From positions 115,739 through 179,738 of the forward strand of contig NZ_JAFBGA010000013.1 in assembly GCF_016909575.1 (NCBI RefSeq): DNA of 64,000 nucleotides, written 5' to 3'. How positions within the stretch are numbered: the stretch's first letter is position 1; every line of letters starts with the position of its first letter. The translations under genes and the position numbers were made by a program. Origin of the DNA: Streptomyces sp. HB132 (GTDB lineage: Bacteria; Actinomycetota; Actinomycetes; Streptomycetales; Streptomycetaceae). Positions 51,855-60,932 of this stretch are shown in pieces. The notes under the pieces were generated by a model. The model did not search any database and was not told the origin of the DNA. It worked only from the letters and a program-made list of their open reading frames with translations.

Positions 51855-53363
51855 GTGACTATGACGGCCCAAACGGCGGCTACCGGATCCGGGCGGCCGG
51901 GTCCCGGAGTTCCGGCCGGCAACGGAACCGGCTTCTGCCGGGTCACGGTCGTCGCGCCCGACAGCCGCGTCGACGTTGCGCTGCCCGAGGACATCCCCGT
52001 GGCCGACCTCTACCCGGAGATCCTGCGACTCGCGGGCCAGAGCCCCGCACAGGGCGCCCCGGTCGGGTATCACCTGGTGCGCCGTGACGGCACCGTCCTG
52101 GACAGTGGGCGCACACTGGCCGGCCAGCGCATCCTCGACGGCGAGCTGCTGTCGCTGCGGCCCTTCTCCGAGTCGCTGCCCCCCGCGGTCTTCGACGACG
52201 TCTCCGACGCCGTCGCCAGCGCAGTGGCCCGGGACCGCACCCTCTGGGGCGACAGCCTCATGCGGTCGGCCGGACTCTTCGGCGGGTCGGTCCTGCTGGT
52301 CCTGCTCGGCTTCGTGCTGTGGACCTCCGACGTGCGGCACGACATGCACGGGCTGCCGGGCATCCTGGCCGCCGTCACCGCCCTGCTCCTCCTCGCGCTG
52401 GCCTGCGTACGCGCGCGTGTCTACGCGGACCGTGGCTCGTCCATCGCGCTGGGGATCGGCGTCCTCGCCAACGCGGCGGTCGCGGGTGCCGGACTCCTGC
52501 CGCTCAGCCAGGGCCAGGGCATCGGCAGGCTCCAGTTCCTGCTCGCCTGCGCCGCGGTGCTGGTGGCGTCGGTGATCCTCATGATCGCCGCCCCCGAGGG
52601 CGACGGCACCTTCGTCGCGTTCGTCTTCGCGTCCGCCATCGGCGTGCTCGTGACCTTCATCGCGATCATGACCGGCATGGAACCGGCCGAGACCGCCGCC
52701 CTGTGCGCCCCTCTCTCCGTGGGGCTGCTCGCCTTCCTCCCCGGGCTCTCCACCCGTTTCGCCCGGCTCCCGATCGGTTTCGAGCCGCCCCGCACCACCG
52801 TCGGCGACTACGGGACGTCCGACCCGGCGCCGCAGGGCCCGGTCGACGCCGACCGCATCACCGCCCAGGCACGGCGCGGCCACGAACTGCTCCTCGGCCT
52901 CGTCGGAGGGTGCGCCCTGGTGGCCGTGGGAGCCGCCGCGGTGCTCGGCTTCTCCGACAGCGTCTGGGGCCAGCTGCTGGCGCTCGCCACCGGTGTCGCG
53001 ATGCTGATGCGCGCCCACCTGTTCCGCTACACGGCCCAGGTCGGCTGTGCACTGGGGGCCGGCCTCGCCGCACTCGTGCTCCTCGGCCTCGGACTCTCCC
53101 TGAATCCTCCGGTCGAACTGATCCGCGAGGCGTTCAAGGGGGACAGCGCAGGGCTCGACATCCGTACGATCTGGCTCACCGCCGCGGTCGCCGGAGTCGC
53201 CGCGCTGATCACCGCCATAGGGCTGATCGTGCCGCGCAAGGGGGTCACGCCGTTCTGGGGACGCTTCCTGGAGATCGCCGAGGCCTGCGTACTCCTGACG
53301 CTGCTCCCGCTGTGCCTCGCCGTTTTCGACGTCTACCACTCGATCCGGGCCCTCACCAGCTGA
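51855..53363 (+). CDS. eccD: Type VII secretion integral membrane protein EccD
   Basis: A 502-residue pore component. Residues 20-105 form the ubiquitin-like N-terminal domain (CRVTVVAPDSRVDVALPEDIP ... LAGQRILDGELLSLRPF); the remainder holds about eleven membrane helices, starting LFGGSVLLVLLGFVLW and ending TLLPLCLAVFDVYHSIR. One larger cytoplasmic loop (RLPIGFEPPRTT ... ARRGHELL) is visible between helices 6 and 7. GTG 51855 follows GGGGGAG; the open frame extends to 51729. It is the last gene of the secretion locus before rpsO. Confidence 0.93.
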   Translation: MTMTAQTAATGSGRPGPGVPAGNGTGFCRVTVVAPDSRVDVALPEDIPVADLYPEILRLAGQSPAQGAPVGYHLVRRDGTVLDSGRTLAGQRILDGELLSLRPFSESLPPAVFDDVSDAVASAVARDRTLWGDSLMRSAGLFGGSVLLVLLGFVLWTSDVRHDMHGLPGILAAVTALLLLALACVRARVYADRGSSIALGIGVLANAAVAGAGLLPLSQGQGIGRLQFLLACAAVLVASVILMIAAPEGDGTFVAFVFASAIGVLVTFIAIMTGMEPAETAALCAPLSVGLLAFLPGLSTRFARLPIGFEPPRTTVGDYGTSDPAPQGPVDADRITAQARRGHELLLGLVGGCALVAVGAAAVLGFSDSVWGQLLALATGVAMLMRAHLFRYTAQVGCALGAGLAALVLLGLGLSLNPPVELIREAFKGDSAGLDIRTIWLTAAVAGVAALITAIGLIVPRKGVTPFWGRFLEIAEACVLLTLLPLCLAVFDVYHSIRALTS

Positions 53364-53541
53364 TCGGCCCGTCGGGGGCGCTCCGAAGGGCTGGTACTCT
53401 GACCAGTGGCCGTTTGTGTACGCGTCCTCGGATCATCCTGAGGGCTGCGCTCATCGGACCTTCGCCTCCGAGTCACGGAAGCTCCCCTGAGATCAAGACC
53501 AGGGGCACTCGTGGGCGCATCGAACATCAAGAGGAGTACGC

Positions 53542-53832
53542 GTGCCGCTCGACGCCGCTACGAAGAAGCAGATCATGTCCGAGTTCGCCCAGAAGGAGGG
53601 TGACACCGGATCCCCCGAGGTCCAGGTCGCCATGCTCTCCCGCCGGATCTCGGACCTGACGGAGCACCTCAAGACGCACAAGCACGACCACCACTCCCGT
53701 CGTGGTCTGCTGATCCTGGTCGGCCAGCGTCGCCGCCTCCTGCAGTACCTTGCCAAGAAGGACATCCAGCGCTTCCGTGCGCTCGTCGACCGCCTCGGCA
53801 TCCGCCGCGGTGCGGCCGGCGGCGCCAAGTAA
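53542..53832 (+). CDS. rpsO: 30S ribosomal protein S15
   Basis: A 96-residue ribosomal protein that binds 16S rRNA early in 30S assembly. Seen: IMSEFAQKEGDTGSPEVQVA, ISDLTEHLKTHKHDHHSRRGLL and RRRLLQYLAKKDIQRF, all characteristic. The GTG start has GAGGAG at 53531-53536. The preceding 178 bases separate it from eccD and should contain its promoter. Hairpins between it and pnp probably regulate pnp. Confidence 0.97.
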   Translation: MPLDAATKKQIMSEFAQKEGDTGSPEVQVAMLSRRISDLTEHLKTHKHDHHSRRGLLILVGQRRRLLQYLAKKDIQRFRALVDRLGIRRGAAGGAK

Positions 53833-53844
53833 GGACGCTGTGAG

Positions 53845-53880
53845 AGGGAGCGGCACCCCGGTTCCAGGGGGCCGCTCCCT
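53845..53880 (+). terminator. rpsO terminator / rpsO-pnp processing hairpin
   Basis: GGGAGCGGC-A-CCCC pairs with GGGGGCCGCTCCC, with one bulged A, followed by TTTG. A second structure downstream includes CCCGGG-AAAACG-CCCGGG (53983-54000). In studied streptomycetes the rpsO-pnp spacer is an RNase III target with a terminator; the same is likely here. Confidence 0.7.
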
Positions 53881-54104
53881 TTGCTGTACGTGCGTGACCG
53901 GGGTCAGTCTCAGTAACCTGGACGTACGACAACAGAACGAGGAGAGGCGCGCCACGGCCGCCGCCGGTCCTCGGTAGTGGCCCCCGGGAAAACGCCCGGG
54001 AGCTTCGATCGAAGACCGGCCCGCACACACGGCGCGCTTCTCCTGCACCGTCCTCCGCCACACGGGCGGCAGGACGAAAGACGACGAGTATGGAGAAATC
54101 ACTA

Positions 54105-56321
54105 GTGGAGAACGAGACCCACTACGCCGAAGCCGTGATCGACAACGGTACTTTCGGCACCCGCACCATCCGCTTCGAGACGGGCCGCCTGGCCAAGCAG
54201 GCCGCCGGCTCCGCCGTCGCGTACCTGGACGACGACACCATGGTGCTGTCGGCCACCACCGCTTCCAAGCGGCCCAAGGACCAGCTCGACTTCTTCCCCC
54301 TCACGGTGGACGTCGAGGAGCGGCAGTACGCGGCCGGCAAGATCCCCGGCTCCTTCTTCCGCCGGGAGGGCCGGCCCTCCGAGGACGCGATCCTCACCTG
54401 CCGCCTGATCGACCGCCCGCTGCGCCCCTCCTTCAAGAAGGGCCTGCGCAACGAGATCCAGATCGTCGAGACGATCATGGCGCTCAACCCCGACCACCTG
54501 TACGACGTGGTCGCGATCAACGCCGCCTCCGCCTCCACCATCCTGGCGGGCCTGCCCTTCTCCGGCCCGATCGGCGCCACCCGCGTCGCCCTGATCAAGG
54601 GCCAGTGGGTCGCCTTCCCGACGCACACCGAGCTCGAGGACGCCGTCTTCGACATGGTCGTCGCCGGTCGCGTCCTCGAGGACGGCGACGTCGCGATCAT
54701 GATGGTCGAGGCCGAGGCCACCGAGAAGACCATCCAGCTCGTGAAGGACGGCGCCGAGGCCCCGACCGAAGAGGTCGTCGCCGCCGGTCTGGAAGCCGCG
54801 AAGCCTTTCATCAAGGCGCTCTGCAAGGCCCAGTCCGACCTCGCCGCCAAGGCCGCCAAGCCCACCGGCGAGTTCCCGGTCTTCCTCGACTACCAGGACG
54901 ACGTCCTGGAGGCGCTCGGCAAGGCCGTCAGCACCCAGCTCGCCAAGGCGCTCACCATCGCCGGCAAGCAGGAGCGCGAGGCGGAGCTCGACCGCATCAA
55001 GGAGATCGCGGGCGAGAAGCTCCTCCCGGCCTTCGAAGGCCGCGAGAAGGAGATCTCCGGTGCCTACCGCGCACTGACCAAGAAGCTGGTCCGCGAGCGC
55101 GTCATCAAGGACAAGGTCCGCATCGACGGCCGCGGCGTCACGGACATCCGTACGCTCGCCGCCGAGGTCGAGGCCATCCCGCGCGTGCACGGCTCGGCGC
55201 TCTTCGAGCGTGGCGAGACCCAGATCCTGGGCGTCACCACCCTCAACATGCTCCGCATGGAGCAGCAGCTGGACACCCTCTCCCCGGTGACCCGCAAGCG
55301 CTACATGCACAACTACAACTTCCCGCCGTACTCCGTCGGTGAGACCGGCCGCGTGGGCTCGCCCAAGCGCCGCGAGATCGGCCACGGAGCGCTCGCCGAG
55401 CGCGCCATCGTGCCGGTGCTGCCGTCGCGCGAGGAGTTCCCCTACGCGATCCGCCAGGTCTCCGAGGCGCTGGGCTCCAACGGCTCGACGTCCATGGGCT
55501 CGGTCTGCGCCTCCACCATGTCCCTGCTGAACGCCGGTGTGCCCCTCAAGGCCGCCGTCGCCGGTATCGCCATGGGCCTGATCTCCGAGGAGATCGACGG
55601 CAAGACCCACTACGTCGCCCTCACCGACATCCTCGGTGCGGAGGACGCCTTCGGTGACATGGACTTCAAGGTCGCCGGCACCAAGCAGTTCGTGACCGCG
55701 CTCCAGCTCGACACCAAGCTCGACGGCATCCCCGCCTCGGTCCTGGCCGCCGCGCTGAAGCAGGCCCGTGACGCGCGCCTCCACATCCTCGACGTGATGA
55801 ACGAGGCCATCGACGTCCCGGACGAGATGTCCCCGAACGCCCCGCGGATCATCACCGTCAAGATCCCCGTGGACAAGATCGGTGAGGTCATCGGCCCCAA
55901 GGGCAAGATGATCAACCAGATCCAGGAGGACACCGGCGCCGACATCACGATCGAGGACGACGGCACCATCTACATCGGTGCCCAGCAGGGCTCGCAGGCC
56001 GAGGCCGCGCGCGCCACGATCAACGCGATCGCCAACCCGACCATGCCGGAGGTCGGCGAGCGCTACCTGGGTACGGTCGTCAAGACCACCACCTTCGGTG
56101 CGTTCGTCTCCCTGATGCCCGGCAAGGACGGCCTGCTGCACATCTCGCAGATCCGCAAGCTCGCCGGTGGCAAGCGCGTGGAGAACGTCGAGGACGTGCT
56201 CGGTGTCGGCTCCAAGGTCCAGGTCGAGATCGCGGAGATCGACTCCCGCGGCAAGCTCTCGCTGATCCCCGTGATCGAGGGCGAAGAGACCGACGAGAAG
56301 AAGGACGACACCGACAAGTGA
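54105..56321 (+). CDS. pnp: Polynucleotide phosphorylase
   Basis: A 738-residue exoribonuclease and RNA-tailing enzyme. Seen: first RNase PH domain (FETGRLAKQAAGSAV, DRPLRPSF), helical domain, second RNase PH domain (SEALGSNGSTSMGSVCAS, VPLKAAVAGIAMGL with active-site Asp in ILGAEDAFGDMDFK), KH domain (IGEVIGPKGKMINQIQEDTG) and S1 domain (GTVVKTTTFGAFVSLMPGKDGLLH). I chose GTG 54105 because the family begins ENETHYAEAV and GGAGA lies before it; ATG 54090 would add five residues. Its stop overlaps the protease start (GTGA). Confidence 0.96.
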   Translation: MENETHYAEAVIDNGTFGTRTIRFETGRLAKQAAGSAVAYLDDDTMVLSATTASKRPKDQLDFFPLTVDVEERQYAAGKIPGSFFRREGRPSEDAILTCRLIDRPLRPSFKKGLRNEIQIVETIMALNPDHLYDVVAINAASASTILAGLPFSGPIGATRVALIKGQWVAFPTHTELEDAVFDMVVAGRVLEDGDVAIMMVEAEATEKTIQLVKDGAEAPTEEVVAAGLEAAKPFIKALCKAQSDLAAKAAKPTGEFPVFLDYQDDVLEALGKAVSTQLAKALTIAGKQEREAELDRIKEIAGEKLLPAFEGREKEISGAYRALTKKLVRERVIKDKVRIDGRGVTDIRTLAAEVEAIPRVHGSALFERGETQILGVTTLNMLRMEQQLDTLSPVTRKRYMHNYNFPPYSVGETGRVGSPKRREIGHGALAERAIVPVLPSREEFPYAIRQVSEALGSNGSTSMGSVCASTMSLLNAGVPLKAAVAGIAMGLISEEIDGKTHYVALTDILGAEDAFGDMDFKVAGTKQFVTALQLDTKLDGIPASVLAAALKQARDARLHILDVMNEAIDVPDEMSPNAPRIITVKIPVDKIGEVIGPKGKMINQIQEDTGADITIEDDGTIYIGAQQGSQAEAARATINAIANPTMPEVGERYLGTVVKTTTFGAFVSLMPGKDGLLHISQIRKLAGGKRVENVEDVLGVGSKVQVEIAEIDSRGKLSLIPVIEGEETDEKKDDTDK

Positions 56322-57697
56322 CGTCCCGTAGTTCCGTGACGACGGCCCGCCCCTCCTCGGAGGGGCGGGCCGTCGCCCGTACCCAAACGCTTCTCAAGGG
56401 CACCAACGGCATCGGCACCGTCCGCCGTACCGTCCTCCCCGGCGGCCTCCGCGTCGTCACCGAGACCCTGCCCTCCGTCCGCTCCGCCACCTTCGGGATC
56501 TGGGCCAACGTCGGTTCGCGCGACGAGACCCCCACCCTGAACGGTGCGACGCACTACCTCGAACACCTCCTCTTCAAGGGCACCGCCGAGCGCAGTGCCC
56601 TCGACATCTCCTCCGCGATCGACGCGGTCGGCGGAGAGATGAACGCCTTCACGGCGAAGGAGTACACCTGCTACTACGCGCGGGTCCTGGACACCGACCT
56701 GCCGCTGGCCATCGAAGTCGTCTGCGACATGCTGACCGGCTCGCTGATCGCCCCCGAGGACGTCGACGCCGAGCGCGGCGTCATCCTCGAGGAGATCGCC
56801 ATGACGGAGGACGACCCGGGCGACTGCGTGCACGACCTGTTCGCACACACCATGCTCGGCGACACCCCGCTCGGCCGTCCTGTCCTCGGCACCGTCGACA
56901 CGATCAACGCGCTGAACCGTGGCCAGATCGCCCGCTTCTACAAGAAGCACTACGACCCCACGCACCTGGTGGTGGCCGCTGCGGGCAACGTCGACCACGC
57001 CACGGTCGTACGCCAGGTCCGCAGGGCCTTCGAGCGTGCGGGCGCACTCACCCGTACCGACGCCGTGCCCACGGCGCCGCGCGAGGGGTCCCGCACCCTG
57101 CGTGCGGCCGGCAAGGTCGAGCTCCTGAACCGCAAGACCGAGCAGGCGCACGTCGTCCTCGGCATGCCCGGCCTGGCCAGGACCGACGAGCGCCGCTGGG
57201 CGCTCGGTGTCCTGAACACCGCACTCGGCGGCGGCATGAGCTCGCGCCTCTTCCAGGAGGTACGGGAGAAGCGCGGCCTCGCCTACAGCGTGTACTCGTA
57301 CACCTCCGGCTTCGCCGACTGCGGCCTCTTCGGCGTGTACGCGGGCTGCCGGCCCAGCCAGGTCCACGACGTGCTGAAGATCTGCCGCGACGAGCTCGAC
57401 CGCGTGGCGGCGGACGGCCTCGGCGACGAGGAGATCGGCCGGGCCGTCGGCCAGCTCGCCGGTTCCACGGTCCTCGGTCTCGAGGACACGGGCGCGCTCA
57501 TGAACCGGATCGGCAAGAGCGAGCTCTGCTGGGGCGAACAGATGTCCGTCGATGACATGCTGGCGAAGATCGCGGCGGTCACCCCCGACGAGGTCCGGGC
57601 CGTCGCGGCCGACGTCCTCGGACAGCGGCCCTCGCTCTCGGTCATCGGCCCGCTGAAGGACAAGCAGGCCGACCGCCTCCAGGAAGCGGTCTCCTAA
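56318..57697 (+). CDS. M16 family zinc peptidase (PepR/insulinase-like)
   Basis: A 459-residue processing-peptidase-type protease. Seen: the inverted zinc motif H79-Y-L-E82-H83 (THYLEHLLFKGT), the downstream glutamate region EEIAMTEDDPGDCVHD near residue 158, and the second half-domain with MSSRLFQEVREKRGLAYSVYS. The GTG start overlaps the pnp stop, so it is coupled to pnp; this pnp-pepR order is conserved in actinobacteria. The substrate is unknown. dapB follows 22 bases later. Confidence 0.92.
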   Translation: MTSRSSVTTARPSSEGRAVARTQTLLKGTNGIGTVRRTVLPGGLRVVTETLPSVRSATFGIWANVGSRDETPTLNGATHYLEHLLFKGTAERSALDISSAIDAVGGEMNAFTAKEYTCYYARVLDTDLPLAIEVVCDMLTGSLIAPEDVDAERGVILEEIAMTEDDPGDCVHDLFAHTMLGDTPLGRPVLGTVDTINALNRGQIARFYKKHYDPTHLVVAAAGNVDHATVVRQVRRAFERAGALTRTDAVPTAPREGSRTLRAAGKVELLNRKTEQAHVVLGMPGLARTDERRWALGVLNTALGGGMSSRLFQEVREKRGLAYSVYSYTSGFADCGLFGVYAGCRPSQVHDVLKICRDELDRVAADGLGDEEIGRAVGQLAGSTVLGLEDTGALMNRIGKSELCWGEQMSVDDMLAKIAAVTPDEVRAVAADVLGQRPSLSVIGPLKDKQADRLQEAVS

Positions 57698-57719
57698 CCA
57701 CCCCGTAAGGACAAAGCAC

Positions 57720-58472
57720 ATGAGCAAGCTGCGCGTGGCCGTTCTCGGCGCCAAGGGACGCATCGGATCCGAAGCGGTTCGAGCCGTCGAGGCCGCCGAC
57801 GACATGGAGCTGGTGGCCGCCCTCGGCCGCGGCGACACGCTGGAGACCCTGACCGAGACCGGTGCCCAGGCGGTCGTAGAGCTCACCACACCGGCGTCGG
57901 TGATGGAGAACCTCGACTTCTGCGTCCGGCACGGCATCCACGCGGTCGTCGGCACCACGGGCTGGACCGACGAACGGCTCGCGCAGCTGAACACCTGGCT
58001 CTCCGGCTCGCCGGAGACCGGTGTGCTCATCGCACCGAACTTCTCCATCGGTGCCGTGCTCACCATGAAGTTCGCGGAACGGGCCGCACGCTACTTCGAG
58101 TCCGTCGAGGTCATCGAGCTCCACCACCCGAACAAGGCGGACGCCCCCTCCGGCACCGCCACCCGCACCGCCCAGCTCATCGCGGCCGCCCGTGAGAAGG
58201 CGGGCGCGGCCCCGCAGCCGGACGCCACGGCCACGGCACTGGACGGAGCGCGGGGCGCGGACGTGGACGGCGTCCCGGTCCACTCCGTCCGGCTCCGCGG
58301 CCTCCTCGCCCACCAGGAGGTCCTCCTGGGCGGTGAGGGCGAGACACTCACCCTGCGGCACGACTCGCTGCACCACAGCAGCTTCATGCCGGGCATCCTG
58401 CTCGGCACCCGCCGCGTGGTGACCACTCCGGGCCTCACCTTCGGCCTCGAACACTTCCTCGACCTGAACTGA
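57720..58472 (+). CDS. dapB: 4-hydroxy-tetrahydrodipicolinate reductase
   Basis: A 250-residue enzyme of lysine and diaminopimelate synthesis, reducing the DapA product with NAD(P)H. Seen: nucleotide-binding VLGAKGRIGSEAVRAV near residue 9, VGTTGWTDE, and the catalytic block ELHHPNKADAPSGTA near residue 135. AAGGAC precedes the ATG. dapA, the preceding step in the pathway, lies 2.5 kb downstream. Complete and normal in length. Confidence 0.96.
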   Translation: MSKLRVAVLGAKGRIGSEAVRAVEAADDMELVAALGRGDTLETLTETGAQAVVELTTPASVMENLDFCVRHGIHAVVGTTGWTDERLAQLNTWLSGSPETGVLIAPNFSIGAVLTMKFAERAARYFESVEVIELHHPNKADAPSGTATRTAQLIAAAREKAGAAPQPDATATALDGARGADVDGVPVHSVRLRGLLAHQEVLLGGEGETLTLRHDSLHHSSFMPGILLGTRRVVTTPGLTFGLEHFLDLN

Positions 58473-58487
58473 CTGGGCCCGACCCCC

Positions 58488-58940
58488 ATGCGCGCAAAGC
58501 TCACCTACGTCGTCACCGCCGCCGTCCTGGTCTTCTACTTCGTCCTGGCCGGCAGCCGCGGCGTCCTCCTCATCCGGCACGGCACGCTACTCACGGTCAC
58601 CTTCGGCGTGGCGGTGCTGATCCTGCCGGTGATCGGCGTCTGGTTCCTCTGGAAGAACACGCAGTTCGTCCGCAGGGCCAATGCCCTGGCCGCCGAACTG
58701 GACGCCGAGAACGGCCTTCCGGTGGACGAGCTGGTGCGCACCCCGTCCGGACGGATCGACCGCGATTCGGCCGACGCCGTGTTCACCAGGCGCCGTGAGG
58801 AGACCGAGGACAGCCCCGACGACTGGCGCTGCTGGTTCCGGCTGGCCGTGGCGTACCAGGACGCCAGGGACACCCCACGTGCCCGTAAGGCGATGCAGCG
58901 CGCCATCGCCCTGCACGCGGACAAGCCGGTACGCGCCTGA
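58488..58940 (+). CDS. Small membrane protein with TPR-like C-terminus
   Basis: A 150-residue protein with two N-terminal membrane helices (LTYVVTAAVLVFYFVLAG and LLTVTFGVAVLILPVIGVWFL) and a cytosolic helical part (WFRLAVAYQDARDTPRARKAMQRAIAL) that reads like one tetratricopeptide repeat pair. It starts 15 bases after dapB and is probably co-transcribed. The function is unknown. Its stop codon lies inside a hairpin. Confidence 0.8.
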   Translation: MRAKLTYVVTAAVLVFYFVLAGSRGVLLIRHGTLLTVTFGVAVLILPVIGVWFLWKNTQFVRRANALAAELDAENGLPVDELVRTPSGRIDRDSADAVFTRRREETEDSPDDWRCWFRLAVAYQDARDTPRARKAMQRAIALHADKPVRA

Positions 58941-58960
58941 TCGGCGCCGTACCGGCTTGT
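58921..58960. terminator. Hairpin between converging membrane-protein genes
   Basis: ACAAGCCGGTACG and a CGCC extension pair with GGCGCCGTACCGGCTTGT, with one unpaired base. It overlaps the stop of the plus-strand gene and lies 22 bases from the converging minus-strand stop. Confidence 0.7.
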
Positions 58961-58982
58961 CCGTGTGCTGCGGGGCCCGGCG

Positions 58983-59534
58983 TCAGCCGGTGCGGTATTC
59001 GTCGCCCCAGGCTTCGATCGAGTCGGTGGCACGCTCGAAGGCCTCGCCCCGGGCCAGGAAGTCCGCGTTGTGGTCGGTGACCAGGGGCGCCAGCGGCTCG
59101 CCGCTCCTGCGCACCACGGTCAGGGCCTGGCCCTGGACCGTGCGCGGCAGGCCGAGCCACTTCACCGGCTGCTGGACCGTGCGGACCGCTGCCGTGTCCT
59201 CCCACCGCACCGTGGTCGTACGGAAGAAGCCCACCCGGCGTACGCCGTGCCGGCTCACCCAGGCACCGACCCGCAGGAGCCGCAGTGCGCCGGCGATCGC
59301 CACGGCGGCGAGCGCGAAGCACACGGAGGCACCGGACAGCGAACCGGCGAACGTGATGATCATCGCGGCGAGCAGCACGAAGGACGCCAGCAGCAGCAGG
59401 GTGGCTGCCGCCGCGACCCGCCACGGGCCGGGGCGGTAGGGCCGCCGCCAGCTGTCGTGGTCGTCGAACGGCAGTGCGATGTCCGCTGCGTCCGCGTCGA
59501 ATGCGCGGTCGGCCGTCAGGAAGGGCAGGGGCAC
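58983..59534 (-). CDS. Membrane protein with PH-like domain
   Basis: A 183-residue protein with two adjacent membrane helices (about residues 38-82: VAAAATLLLLASFVLLAAMII and then ASVCFALAAVAIAGALRLL) followed by GAWVSRHGVRRVGFFRTTTVRWEDTAAVR, a segment typical of bacterial PH-like (bPH) domain proteins. It ends with a short helical tail. Function unknown; membrane location is clear. No operon partner on the minus strand. Confidence 0.75.
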   Translation of the reverse strand: MPLPFLTADRAFDADAADIALPFDDHDSWRRPYRPGPWRVAAAATLLLLASFVLLAAMIITFAGSLSGASVCFALAAVAIAGALRLLRVGAWVSRHGVRRVGFFRTTTVRWEDTAAVRTVQQPVKWLGLPRTVQGQALTVVRRSGEPLAPLVTDHNADFLARGEAFERATDSIEAWGDEYRTG

Positions 59535-59627
59535 GACTGATCCTCACTCACAAGCACGCTCGATTGCTGTGCCCGGTGAGGCTACCGAGCAGCCCCCGGG
59601 CGGAACACCTCAGGGGGCCCGTACGGG

Positions 59628-59867
59628 TCAGCGGTGTCGGGAGGCCTCGGACGTCTGGCCGTGGGACGGCGTCCGGTCGGTGTCGAGGGCGGGCAGTCCG
59701 AAGAGCAGCGACCCGGCGAAGCCGGCGATCAGCGTGAGCCCTACGAGGGAACGAGCGGCCAGCTGGGAGCGGCTGGCGCGCCGGCGGGGAGGGGGAGTGA
59801 CATTACTGCGGAACCGGTCGGCCTCGGCAACGAACGAGAACGGGACGGATTCACGCCGGCGGAACAT
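59628..59867 (-). CDS. Small membrane protein of unknown function
   Basis: A 79-residue protein: basic N-terminus (FRRRESVPFSFVAEADRFRS), one membrane helix (SLVGLTLIAGFAGSLLFGLP) and a short polar C-terminus. It is supported by a very good ribosome-binding site (AAGGAGACC) 6 bases before the ATG. It is divergent from thyX across about 175 bases. I do not recognise a family. Confidence 0.68.
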   Translation of the reverse strand: MFRRRESVPFSFVAEADRFRSNVTPPPRRRASRSQLAARSLVGLTLIAGFAGSLLFGLPALDTDRTPSHGQTSEASRHR

Positions 59868-60042
59868 GAGGAAGGTCTCCTTGAACTCTGTGACGGGTGC
59901 TGCTACAGAGTGAGACGTACGGGAGGCCGGATCGGTGCCCCGAATCGCCGAACCCGTCCAAAATTTCCCGCTGACGGATGCCGCCTCCCGGGCCCGTAGA
60001 GTGGACGCCGCCCGAGCGACGCCATTGGAAGGACCCCCGCCG

Positions 60043-60780
60043 GTGACCGACACCCCCGAGCCCACGAAGGCCCACTTCCGCAGCGATGTCACCGTTGACC
60101 TGGTGAAATCAGCGGCCGGCGACTCCGACGTGCTCTTCGCAGCCCGCGTGTCCACGGCCGGGGAACAGTCCCTGGAAGAGGTCACCAAGGACCCTGAGCG
60201 CTCCAAGGGGCTCATCAACTACCTGATGCGGGACCGGCACGGCAGCCCGTTCGAGCACAACTCGATGACCTTCTTCATCAGCGCACCGATCTTCGTGTTC
60301 CGCGAGTTCATGCGGCATCGCGTGGGCTGGTCGTACAACGAGGAATCGGGCCGCTACAGGGAGCTCGAGCCGGTCTTCTACGTCCCCGGGGAGTCCCGCA
60401 AGCTGATCCAGCAGGGCCGCCCCGGAAAGTACGAGTTCGTCGAGGGAACTCCGGAGCAGCACACGCTGACCAGCCGCGCCATGGAGGACTCGTACCGCCA
60501 GGCCTACGACGCCTATCAGGAGATGCTCGCCGCCGGTGTCGCCCGTGAGGTGGCCCGCGCCGTGCTCCCCGTGGGGCTGTTCTCCACGATGTACGCGACC
60601 TGCAACGCCCGCTCGCTGATGCACTTCCTCGGCCTGCGCACGCAGCACGAGATGGCCAAGGTGCCGTCCTTCCCGCAGCGCGAGATCGAGATGGTCGGCG
60701 AGCAGATGGAACAGCACTGGCAGACCCTGATGCCGCTCACTCATGCCGCCTTCAACAAAAATGGTCGTGTAGCCCCGTAG
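60043..60780 (+). CDS. thyX: Flavin-dependent thymidylate synthase
   Basis: A 245-residue enzyme that methylates dUMP with methylene-tetrahydrofolate and FAD/NADPH. Seen: SPFEHNSMTFFISAPIFVFREFMRHRVGWSYNEESGRY, containing the RHR ThyX motif (here with one more residue between RHR and the Ser than the usual seven), and NARSLMHFLGLRTQHEMAKVP. GTG 60043 has GGAAGGA upstream; the frame is open to 59935. It is followed by a terminator and then dapA. Confidence 0.95.
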   Translation: MTDTPEPTKAHFRSDVTVDLVKSAAGDSDVLFAARVSTAGEQSLEEVTKDPERSKGLINYLMRDRHGSPFEHNSMTFFISAPIFVFREFMRHRVGWSYNEESGRYRELEPVFYVPGESRKLIQQGRPGKYEFVEGTPEQHTLTSRAMEDSYRQAYDAYQEMLAAGVAREVARAVLPVGLFSTMYATCNARSLMHFLGLRTQHEMAKVPSFPQREIEMVGEQMEQHWQTLMPLTHAAFNKNGRVAP

Positions 60781-60833
60781 GCGGTGTCCATATTGCGACG
60801 TTTCGTGAAGTTCATCTAGGCTGATCAAACGGA

Positions 60834-60871
60834 CCCGGCACTGCCTGAACCCCCGAGCAGGCAGTGCCGGG
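60834..60871 (+). terminator. Hairpin terminator after thyX
   Basis: CCCGGCACTGCCTG at 60834-60847 pairs perfectly with 60858-60871 around a 10-base loop, 53 bases past the thyX stop. Confidence 0.8.
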
Positions 60872-60932
60872 CTCCTCTTCCGCGTCCCCCCGAGGGGACA
60901 CGACGCTCCGAGCAACGAGTAGCGTGTTACCC

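Noticed and set aside
54102..56141. A 679-codon open frame on the minus strand across pnp, and similar long antisense frames across dxr, rseP, proS, infB and other genes.
   Set aside because: High-GC DNA with G/C in third positions produces long stop-free antisense frames. Their translations are Arg/Gly/Asp-rich with no family motifs, and the plus-strand genes are unmistakable.
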